A DNA stretch of 6,253 bases, taken from positions 1-6,253 of the forward strand of contig JANDWE010000125.1 of the NCBI GenBank assembly GCA_024330325.1. Direction: 5' to 3'. The position numbers and the translations under genes were made by a program. Positions 1-5,223 of this stretch are shown one piece after another (positions within the stretch are counted from its first letter, which is position 1; every line of letters starts with the position of its first letter). Source of the stretch: Candidatus Nanosynbacter colneyensis (GTDB taxonomy: Bacteria; Patescibacteriota; Saccharimonadia; Saccharimonadales; Saccharimonadaceae). The notes below the pieces were generated by a model, which was not told the DNA's origin, searched no databases, and was given only the letters and a program-made list of their open reading frames with translations.

Positions 1-610
1 CTCGACAAATGACGACGCTGGAATTAAAACGGTCGTCTTGGAGATTTCTGGATCTTTTGCTTATGGAAAATTGCGGTCGGAAAATGGCGTGCATCGTTTG
101 GTGCGATTGAGTCCGTTTAATGCGGACAATTTGCGGCAGACTAGTTTTGCGCTTGTCGAGGTTTTGCCGAAAATTGACGCGCCCGATGAAATATCAATTG
201 ACCCGAATGACTTAAGAATTGATGTCTATCGTTCGGGCGGCAAGGGCGGTCAAGGTGTGAATACGACAGATTCGGCGGTTCGAGTGACGCATGAGCCGAC
301 AGGGATTACGGTGGCTATTCAGAACGAGCGCTCGCAGATTCAGAATAAAGAAACGGCGTTGAAGATTCTGCGGTCAAAATTGCTCGCGATGAAATTAGAG
401 CAACACGCCGAAACTTTGTCGGATCTCAGGGCTGGCGAATCGGCAAACTGGGGCAGCCAAATTAGAAATTACGTTTTGCATCCGTATACTCTAGTTAAGG
501 ATACGCGCACAAAGCACGAAAATCGCAACGCTCAAGGTGTTTTGGACGGCGATATTGACGAATTCATTACGGCGTATTTAGAACAAAATGCTAATTCTAA
601 AAATATTTAG
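1..610 (+). CDS. prfB: Peptide chain release factor 2 (3' part, 5' end outside window)
   Basis: This is the C-terminal part of RF2, which recognises UAA and UGA stop codons in the ribosomal A site and triggers peptidyl-tRNA hydrolysis. The frame is open from the first complete codon at position 2, so the gene enters from the left; the TTG at 38 is an internal Leu codon and not a start. The residues before it (DDAGIKTVVLEISG) fit the RF family. The stop-recognition tripeptide is SPF (110-118), which identifies RF2 rather than RF1 (PxT). The catalytic GGQ loop is at 245-253, in the context SGGKGGQGVNTTDSAVR. The residue after GGQ is Gly, where His or Ser is commoner in familiar bacterial RFs. 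The gene ends in TAG, a codon read by RF1 and not RF2. Any autoregulatory frameshift site would lie upstream of the window. prfB next to ftsEX is a recurrent arrangement in Gram-positive bacteria. Confidence 0.96.
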   Translation, partial: STNDDAGIKTVVLEISGSFAYGKLRSENGVHRLVRLSPFNADNLRQTSFALVEVLPKIDAPDEISIDPNDLRIDVYRSGGKGGQGVNTTDSAVRVTHEPTGITVAIQNERSQIQNKETALKILRSKLLAMKLEQHAETLSDLRAGESANWGSQIRNYVLHPYTLVKDTRTKHENRNAQGVLDGDIDEFITAYLEQNANSKNI

Positions 611-614
611 CTTA

Positions 615-623
615 TGGTATAAT
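615..623 (+). promoter_or_regulatory. Extended -10 promoter of ftsE, predicting a leaderless transcript
   Basis: TGGTATAAT is a perfect -10 hexamer (618-623) with the extended TGn element (615-617), lying just after the prfB stop. Seven bases separate it from the ftsE ATG at 631, so transcription should begin at about 630-631, on or beside the start codon. The -35 position at 17-bp spacing (595-600, TTCTAA) is a poor match, which an extended -10 can tolerate. No Shine-Dalgarno sequence precedes the ATG. The elements are seen directly; the start site is inferred. Confidence 0.75.
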
Positions 624-630
624 ACTATTA

Positions 631-1314
631 ATGATTCTGTTAGATAGGGTAACGAAGAACTACGGAAAAAGTAACAAGCCGGCGTTGAATCGAGCAAGCA
701 TTCATGTTGGCGCTGGTGAATTTGTGATTATTGTTGGTACGTCGGGTGCTGGCAAATCGACGCTTTTGAAGCTTTTGACTCGCGAAGAAAAGCCTAGCTC
801 TGGAAAAATTGTGGTTGGCGGAATTGATTATGACAATTTGAAGGACAAGCATATTCCGCTGTTGCGTCGTAAAATTGGCGTGGTTTTTCAGGATTTTAAG
901 TTGCTTCCGAATCGAACGGTGTTTGAAAATGTGGCGTTTGCGCTGGAAATTGCTGGAATGACAAATCGAGAAATTAAGGCGACTGTGCCGAAGGTTATTG
1001 AGTTGGTTGGTCTTAAGGGGAAGGAAAAGCATTTTCCTCATCAGCTTTCTGGTGGTGAACGTCAGCGTGTAGCGATCGCGCGGGCGGTGGTGCGTCAGCC
1101 GAAGATTTTGATTGCAGATGAGCCGACTGGAAATCTGGACCCGAAGCACAGCTGGGATATTGTTCGCTTGCTAGAAAAGATTAACAAGTATGGCACGACG
1201 GTTATTTTGACGACTCACAACGTGGAGATTGTCAACAAATTGAAGCGACGCGTTATTACAATTGATCATGGTAAAATCACCTCCGATCAGGCGAGAGGGA
1301 GTTATAAACAGTAA
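631..1314 (+). CDS. ftsE: Cell-division ABC transporter ATP-binding protein FtsE
   Basis: FtsE is the cytoplasmic ATPase subunit of FtsEX, which binds and hydrolyses ATP to drive conformational change in FtsX and so control cell-wall hydrolases at division. All ABC ATPase motifs are present in the 227 residues: Walker A GTSGAGKST (36-44), Q-loop Gln87 in VVFQDFKLLP, signature LSGGE (139-143), Walker B ILIADEPT (159-166) with catalytic Glu164, D-loop NLD (168-170) and H-loop His196. The length is typical of FtsE, and the segment FQDFKLLPNRTVFENVAFAL is characteristic of FtsE among ABC proteins. The ATG at 631 gives the normal N-terminus (MILLDRVTKNYG). The stop overlaps the ftsX start by one base (TAATG), consistent with translational coupling. 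Identification is very secure because ftsX follows. Confidence 0.97.
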   Translation: MILLDRVTKNYGKSNKPALNRASIHVGAGEFVIIVGTSGAGKSTLLKLLTREEKPSSGKIVVGGIDYDNLKDKHIPLLRRKIGVVFQDFKLLPNRTVFENVAFALEIAGMTNREIKATVPKVIELVGLKGKEKHFPHQLSGGERQRVAIARAVVRQPKILIADEPTGNLDPKHSWDIVRLLEKINKYGTTVILTTHNVEIVNKLKRRVITIDHGKITSDQARGSYKQ

Positions 1315-2297
1315 TGAAATCATCAAAGTCTAACAAAAATAAAGAAACTATTCGTATACGTCAGCGTCGACGAGGTTGGTTGACGTTTGTCAGAATGTGC
1401 CGATATGGTATCAATAACTTTAGCCGTAATGCCTGGCTAACGATTGCCGCAACTGCGGTGATGAGCGTCACGTTGATTATCGTGTTTATAACATTATCAG
1501 CGCGCCAGGTTTTGGTTGATACCGTTTCAAACGTTTCCAAACGTGCCGATATGTCAATTTACTTAAAGGGTGACACGCCAGAAAAAACGATTAAAACGAT
1601 TAAATCTCGGATTGAAAAATTAGATAATGTCGATAGCGTTAAGTATATTTCCGCGGAAGAGGCGCGTGAAAAGCAAGCCGAGCAATATAAGGACAATCCA
1701 GACACGCTCGAGGCGATTCGCGAGTCTAGTAATGAGATGTCGGCGACACTTCGTGTTTCCGTGAAGGAACTGAATAACCAGCAATCATTAAATAATTTTG
1801 TTAAAACTGATGATTTGTATAAAAAATATAAAGACCCCAACAGGGAGCCGTCATTCTCGGGCGAGCGCCAGCAGGCCATTAAAACAGTTGGTAGTTGGGT
1901 GAGATTGGCGAGTATCGGTGGGTCAATCGCTACAGTTGTTTTCGTGGTGATTTCTTCGCTTGTGGTCTTTAACACTATTCGCATGGCAATTTTCAACCGC
2001 AAGGACGAGATTGAAATGATGAAGTTGATTGGCGCAGAACGCAGTTTCATCAGAGGTCCGTTTATCGTTGAAGCTATAATGTACGGATTTATCGCGGCAA
2101 TTATCGCAACAATAGTTGGGTATGGGTTGCTAATTCTTGCACATGATCCGATGGTCAAATACGGAATTCCTATCGATAATCTTTTGAATCATCTAAAAAT
2201 GTACGGCGTGCTGGTTTTCTTTAGTATGATTCTGGTCGGAGCGGCAATTGGCGTGGCGTCATCTTGGGTGGCAACTCGCAAATATCTTAAGTTGTAA
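1314..2297 (+). CDS. ftsX: Cell-division membrane protein FtsX
   Basis: FtsX is the permease-like subunit of FtsEX; it does not transport a known substrate but passes the FtsE ATPase cycle across the membrane to peptidoglycan hydrolases. The 327-residue protein has the family topology: a basic cytoplasmic N-terminus (RIRQRRRGW), TM1 at about 41-61, a large extracellular domain at about 65-195, then TM2 (about 198-219), TM3 (about 251-275) and TM4 (about 298-318). The loop after TM2, with RKDEIEMMKLIGA (229-241), is the conserved FtsX/MacB-like coupling region. The extracellular domain contains the family pattern VDSVKYISAEEA. The start codon shares a base with the ftsE stop. A purine-rich GGGAG (1297-1301) lies 12 nt before the ATG, farther than ideal, so coupling to ftsE probably matters. 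No terminator follows, so readthrough into the CHAP gene is possible. Confidence 0.95.
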   Translation: MKSSKSNKNKETIRIRQRRRGWLTFVRMCRYGINNFSRNAWLTIAATAVMSVTLIIVFITLSARQVLVDTVSNVSKRADMSIYLKGDTPEKTIKTIKSRIEKLDNVDSVKYISAEEAREKQAEQYKDNPDTLEAIRESSNEMSATLRVSVKELNNQQSLNNFVKTDDLYKKYKDPNREPSFSGERQQAIKTVGSWVRLASIGGSIATVVFVVISSLVVFNTIRMAIFNRKDEIEMMKLIGAERSFIRGPFIVEAIMYGFIAAIIATIVGYGLLILAHDPMVKYGIPIDNLLNHLKMYGVLVFFSMILVGAAIGVASSWVATRKYLKL

Positions 2298-2303
2298 AAG
2301 TCC

Positions 2304-2333
2304 TTGACATACTGATTATGCTTATGCTAACAT
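2304..2333 (+). promoter_or_regulatory. Strong promoter of the CHAP hydrolase gene, start site on the ATG
   Basis: A perfect -35 TTGACA (2304-2309) is followed, after an 18-bp spacer, by a -10 TAACAT (2328-2333; 4 of 6 consensus positions) with an extended TGn (2325-2327). Six bases separate the -10 from the ATG at 2340, which places the expected +1 on the A of the start codon. No Shine-Dalgarno sequence is present. The -35 begins only 7 bases after the ftsX stop, leaving no room for a terminator between the two genes. Confidence 0.8.
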
Positions 2334-2339
2334 AGACGT

Positions 2340-3479
2340 ATGAAACTACGGTCCACCACACCAGTTTCGGCATCATTAGTCAGCAGAGCTTCTCTGGTGG
2401 CGATGTCTGCATTGCTCGCTGGATCGGGCATTTTTGGCTTGGCATCACACGTATTAGCTCGCGACTATAACGCCGAAATTCAGGCAAAGCAACAAGAAGC
2501 AGACAATTATAATTCTGAGGCTTCACGCTTGGGTGAGATGGCTGATAGTTTGCAGGCGGAACTTGATAAGATAAATGGACAAATATCAGCTATTCAAGCG
2601 CAGATTTCTGATAGCCAAAAGAAGATTAATAGCCTTAATGACCAGATAAAAAAGAACGAAGAGCTAATTAAGCACAATCGTAAAGCGATGGGGCGAATTT
2701 TGGCAGATTTGTATGTTGATGATCAGATTTCGCCGCTGGAGATGCTTGCTAGTTCAAAAAATATTAGCGATTACATTGACAAGCAAGAACAGCGTAATTC
2801 TTTGAAAACTTCGTTGAATGATAAGATCAAAGAAATTAAGTCTTTGCAGAAAAAGCTGGAAGAGAATAAGAAGTCTGTCGAGAATACGCTTCGTGACCAA
2901 GAATTGCAGCGCAATGCGATGGCAGCTAAACAGTCTGAGAAGGCAAAATTGATTACTGACACGAAGAATGACCAAAATAACTATGCGGCTCTGGCTCAGA
3001 AACGTAATTCTGAGGTAGCGAAGCTCCGAGAAGAGCAGGCTGCGGCCAACCGACGAGCTCTTGGTGGCAGTAATGTCTCCATTCCAGGCGGCGTACCTGG
3101 CGGCGGCGGTTATCCTGGCGCCTGGGCGAGCGCTCCACTTGATGCTTATATCGATCCATGGGGACTATACACGCGTGAATGTGTGAGCTACGTGGCTTGG
3201 AAAATTCATAGCACTGGACGATATGTTCCACATTTTGGTGGCGCAGGTAACGCGAATCAGTGGCCGTCAACTGCAGCGCGCTATGGTATTTCTAGCGGTT
3301 CAACACCAAAAGCTGGTGCAGCAGCCGTGATGAATATTGGATATTACGGACACGTTATGTATGTTGAATCTGTCAATGTCGACGGAACTATTACTGTTAG
3401 CGATTACAACTTTGCCTGGGATGGTTTATATAGGCATTACACACGTTCGGCTTCAGGATTGACATACGTTTACTTCTAA
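2340..3479 (+). CDS. Secreted coiled-coil CHAP-domain peptidoglycan hydrolase (PcsB/CwlO-like architecture)
   Basis: This is a predicted secreted cell-wall amidase or endopeptidase of 379 residues. Residues 1-40 form a signal peptide: basic start, hydrophobic core and a likely cut after VLA40. Residues 43-240 are a long Gln/Lys/Asn-rich coiled coil interrupted at about 119-147 by a hinge (ILADLYVDDQISPLEMLASS) typical of the PcsB coiled-coil domain. A Gly/Pro-rich linker (242-260) leads to a C-terminal CHAP domain with catalytic Cys281 (RECVSYVAW), His338 (YYGHVMYVE) and a likely third polar residue in SDYN (354-357). In Streptococcus PcsB and Bacillus CwlO this kind of coiled coil docks on FtsX, which relieves autoinhibition. 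The position directly after ftsEX supports the same role here. The exact bond cleaved cannot be read from sequence. An intrinsic terminator follows. Confidence 0.92.
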   Translation: MKLRSTTPVSASLVSRASLVAMSALLAGSGIFGLASHVLARDYNAEIQAKQQEADNYNSEASRLGEMADSLQAELDKINGQISAIQAQISDSQKKINSLNDQIKKNEELIKHNRKAMGRILADLYVDDQISPLEMLASSKNISDYIDKQEQRNSLKTSLNDKIKEIKSLQKKLEENKKSVENTLRDQELQRNAMAAKQSEKAKLITDTKNDQNNYAALAQKRNSEVAKLREEQAAANRRALGGSNVSIPGGVPGGGGYPGAWASAPLDAYIDPWGLYTRECVSYVAWKIHSTGRYVPHFGGAGNANQWPSTAARYGISSGSTPKAGAAAVMNIGYYGHVMYVESVNVDGTITVSDYNFAWDGLYRHYTRSASGLTYVYF

Positions 3480-3504
3480 TCAGTATAAAGTGATATACAA
3501 ACAA

Positions 3505-3534
3505 AAAACGCTCGTGTTAAACGGGCGTTTTGTA
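3505..3534 (+). terminator. Intrinsic terminator after the CHAP gene
   Basis: The inverted repeat AAAACGCTCGT (3505-3515) / ACGGGCGTTTT (3521-3531) forms an 11-bp stem with one G-U pair and a 5-nt loop, GTTAA. The T-run at the end of the 3' arm is short (TTTTGT). An A-tract on the left side could also allow termination in the opposite direction. The next gene's -10 element starts 5 bases after the stem. Confidence 0.85.
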
Positions 3535-3535
3535 G

Positions 3536-3541
3536 TATAAT
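3536..3541 (+). promoter_or_regulatory. -10 element of the S41 peptidase gene, predicting a leaderless transcript
   Basis: A perfect TATAAT hexamer lies exactly 6 bases before the ATG at 3548, so the expected +1 is the A of the start codon. There is no Shine-Dalgarno sequence, no TGn extension (the bases are TAG) and no convincing -35: the position at 17-bp spacing is CGTGTT inside the terminator hairpin. The -35 weakness lowers confidence, but the position matches the other promoters in this window. Confidence 0.6.
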
Positions 3542-3547
3542 AAGCAT

Positions 3548-4723
3548 ATGGTTACGGGAGAAAAAAGACAGCAATTAAGTTGGTTTTTGACGCTTGTTAT
3601 TGTGGCTATTGTTAGTTTTGTGGCGGGAGCTCGCTCAGATGCGCTGTTTGCTAATGTGTCGTCGGTATTTGGCGTTAGAACTTCAAATAAGACGATTGAC
3701 TTATCTAGCGTTCAGAAAACATATCAAGAACTGATTGCTAATTATGACGGAAAATTGGATACTCAAAAGTTAATTTATGGCGCCAATCGCGGGCTAGTTG
3801 AAGCGGCTGGCGATCCTCATACGGCGTATATGGATCCTGACGAGACGAAGGAGTTTGACAAGTCATTAAGTGGTCAAATTGGTGGTGGAATTGGTGCGGA
3901 GATTGGTCTTAGAAATAATAAGCCGACTATCATAAAACCTCTGGAAAACAGTCCAGCTCAGAAGGCGGGAATTAAGGCTGGCGAGGCGATTGTTAAGGTG
4001 AATGACGAGGCTTCTTCTGACTGGTCAGTGGAAAAAGTTGTGAGTAAAATTCGCGGAGAAGTTGGGACGTCCGTTAAATTGACATTATTAAGTGACGGTC
4101 AAACGCGTGAGGTGTCGGTTGTGCGTCAGAATATAGTTTCTCCGGCAGTAGAGTCGGAAATTGATGGAGAAATTGGTATTTTGAAAGTTAATCGATTTGG
4201 TGACGATACGGTAAGCTTGTCCAGAAAATACGCTTCGGAATTTGTTGAAAAAGGCGTTAAGAAGGTGATTTTGGATCTGCGAAACAACCCGGGCGGGACG
4301 GTTGGGGCTGCTCAGGGGCTATTAGGCATCTGGCTGGACAATCAAATAGCTATGACCGAGCGACGAGGTTCTGAAATTGTTAAAACGTTGCGTACAACTG
4401 GAACGCCAATTCTGGGCAATATAAAGACGGTGGTGCTTATTAATGGTAACAGTGCTAGCGCTAGCGAAATTACAGCTGGGGCGCTTCGTGAATACGGAAA
4501 AGCTACGCTGGTTGGACAGAAGAGTTACGGCAAGGGAAGCGTGCAGATTGTGCTTGGATTACCTGGCGGGTCGCAAATGAAAGTTACTGAAGCCAGATGG
4601 TATACGCCAAAGGGCAAAAATATAGATAAAACTGGTATAGAACCTGATGTAAAAGTTGATCTTTCGTCGGACGATGTCAATAATAACATAGATCCGCAGA
4701 TGGATAAGGCGAAGTCGTTATAA
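3548..4723 (+). CDS. ctpA: Membrane-anchored S41 family C-terminal processing peptidase (PDZ + serine/lysine protease)
   Basis: This is a carboxyl-terminal processing protease of 391 residues that trims or degrades extracytoplasmic proteins with a Ser-Lys dyad. An N-terminal uncleaved anchor spans about 11-29 (WFLTLVIVAIVSFVAG). The N-terminal helical region holds the conserved GDPHTAYM (88-95). A PDZ domain covers about 107-192, with GGGIGAEIG as the peptide-binding region. The S41 core runs from about 205 to 370 and includes DLRNNPGG (243-250). The catalytic Ser304 lies in NSASASE and Lys329 in SYGKGSVQ; the 25-residue separation equals that of the D1 protease Ser372/Lys397 pair. In Bacillus subtilis ctpB also sits beside ftsEX, so the locus is a recurring one. 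A role in processing division or wall proteins, possibly the upstream hydrolase, is inference. The symbol denotes the family, not a proven ortholog. Confidence 0.94.
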   Translation: MVTGEKRQQLSWFLTLVIVAIVSFVAGARSDALFANVSSVFGVRTSNKTIDLSSVQKTYQELIANYDGKLDTQKLIYGANRGLVEAAGDPHTAYMDPDETKEFDKSLSGQIGGGIGAEIGLRNNKPTIIKPLENSPAQKAGIKAGEAIVKVNDEASSDWSVEKVVSKIRGEVGTSVKLTLLSDGQTREVSVVRQNIVSPAVESEIDGEIGILKVNRFGDDTVSLSRKYASEFVEKGVKKVILDLRNNPGGTVGAAQGLLGIWLDNQIAMTERRGSEIVKTLRTTGTPILGNIKTVVLINGNSASASEITAGALREYGKATLVGQKSYGKGSVQIVLGLPGGSQMKVTEARWYTPKGKNIDKTGIEPDVKVDLSSDDVNNNIDPQMDKAKSL

Positions 4724-4726
4724 AGC

Positions 4727-4755
4727 TTGTGTTTTTGGGCTGGACAACATAAAAT
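4727..4755 (+). promoter_or_regulatory. Possible promoter of the response regulator gene
   Basis: TAAAAT (4750-4755; 5 of 6 consensus positions) lies 17 bp after a weak -35, TTGTGT (4727-4732), in the gap after the S41 gene. It would start transcription near 4762, about 3 nt before the ATG at 4765. That start would leave the good Shine-Dalgarno sequence (GGAG, 4756-4759) outside the transcript, so this promoter and that ribosome binding site may not work together. Confidence 0.35.
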
Positions 4756-4760
4756 GGAGA
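4756..4760 (+). promoter_or_regulatory. Shine-Dalgarno site of the response regulator gene
   Basis: GGAGA lies 4 nt before the ATG at 4765 (5 nt after GGAG), an acceptable spacing. It is the best-placed Shine-Dalgarno sequence in the window and implies translation from a longer mRNA, most simply one that continues from the S41 gene, since no terminator separates the two. Confidence 0.6.
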
Positions 4761-4764
4761 TAGT

Positions 4765-5148
4765 ATGAACGGACAAAAAAAGAAGATTTTACTAGTTGAG
4801 GATGATATGGCTCTGTCTGCGGTTTATAGGTCGCGACTAGAGATTGAAGGGTTTGATGTTAGAGAAGCCAACAATGGAGAAGACGCTCTGTCTGCCACTG
4901 TTGAATACCGTCCAGATTTGATTCTTTTGGATGTGATGATGCCAAAGATTAGTGGCTTTGATGTCCTGGATATTCTTCGCAATACGCCAGAAACTGCTAA
5001 CGTGAGGATTATTATGCTGACGGCGCTTAGTCAGCCAAAGGATAAGGAACGTGCTGAGAGCTTGGGTGTTGATGATTATTTGGTGAAATCTCAGGTTGTA
5101 ATTGGCGACGTTGTGGCTCGTGTAAAGCATCATTTGGGTATGCAATAG
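4765..5148 (+). CDS. Single-domain response regulator (receiver domain only)
   Basis: This is a 127-residue stand-alone receiver (REC/CheY-like) domain. Conserved positions are all present: acidic pocket Glu12-Asp13-Asp14 (LLVEDD), phospho-acceptor Asp56 in LILLDVMMP, switch Thr86 (IMLTA) and Lys108 (YLVKS). The protein ends just after the last receiver helix, so there is no DNA-binding or enzymatic output domain; it would act by protein-protein contact or as a phosphorelay intermediate. No histidine kinase is encoded in this window. The segment after Lys108 is SQVVIGDVVARVKHHL, where many receivers have a Pro right after the Lys; this is a known variant in small stand-alone receivers. It follows the S41 gene by 41 bp and has its own terminator. 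The target is unknown. Confidence 0.94.
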   Translation: MNGQKKKILLVEDDMALSAVYRSRLEIEGFDVREANNGEDALSATVEYRPDLILLDVMMPKISGFDVLDILRNTPETANVRIIMLTALSQPKDKERAESLGVDDYLVKSQVVIGDVVARVKHHLGMQ

Positions 5149-5162
5149 AGAAGTAAATCGAG

Positions 5163-5205
5163 CGAAAAGTCAGCCTCTTGGGGGTTGACTTTTTGTTTGT
5201 TTTTT
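5163..5205 (+). terminator. Intrinsic terminator after the response regulator gene
   Basis: AAAAGTCAGCC (5165-5175) pairs with GGTTGACTTTT (5183-5193) with one G-U pair; the stem can be extended inward by T-G and C-G pairs to 13 bp with a TTG loop. A long T-rich tract follows to 5205. This is a strong Rho-independent terminator. Its 3' arm contains TTGACT, which also serves as the -35 of the next promoter. Confidence 0.9.
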
Positions 5206-5213
5206 GGTATAAT
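5185..5213 (+). promoter_or_regulatory. Near-consensus promoter of the unknown ORF, fused to the upstream terminator
   Basis: The -35 TTGACT (5185-5190; 5 of 6) lies inside the terminator's 3' arm. A 17-bp spacer made largely of the terminator T-tract follows, then a perfect extended -10: TGGTATAAT (TG at 5205-5206, hexamer 5208-5213). The expected start is about 5219-5221, giving a leader of only 3-5 nt before the ATG at 5224. No Shine-Dalgarno sequence is present. Confidence 0.82.
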
Positions 5214-5223
5214 ATCTCAGCAT

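Noticed and set aside
38..40. TTG as a start codon for the release factor
   Set aside because: The frame is open to the left edge and the upstream residues continue the RF family pattern, so this is an internal Leu codon of a truncated gene.
640..1149. Long minus-strand open frame opposite ftsE
   Set aside because: It is the antisense shadow of a complete ABC ATPase; its translation is low-complexity Arg/Asn/Leu-rich with no domain and no promoter or ribosome binding site.
1559..2158. 199-codon minus-strand open frame opposite ftsX
   Set aside because: Ser/Ile-rich translation mirrors the ftsX codons; ftsX has full family topology on the + strand.
2316..2328. Short direct repeat TTATGC in the CHAP promoter spacer
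   Set aside because: Two 6-bp copies next to each other in AT-rich promoter DNA are expected by chance; no sign of an operator with dyad symmetry.
2953..3270. Minus-strand open frame opposite the hydrolase
   Set aside because: It overlaps the linker and catalytic Cys region of the CHAP protein; the translation has no recognisable features.
4453..4464. Palindrome GCTAGCGCTAGC
   Set aside because: It encodes the alternating Ala/Ser of the S41 catalytic motif (SASAS); the symmetry follows from repeated GCT/AGC codons.
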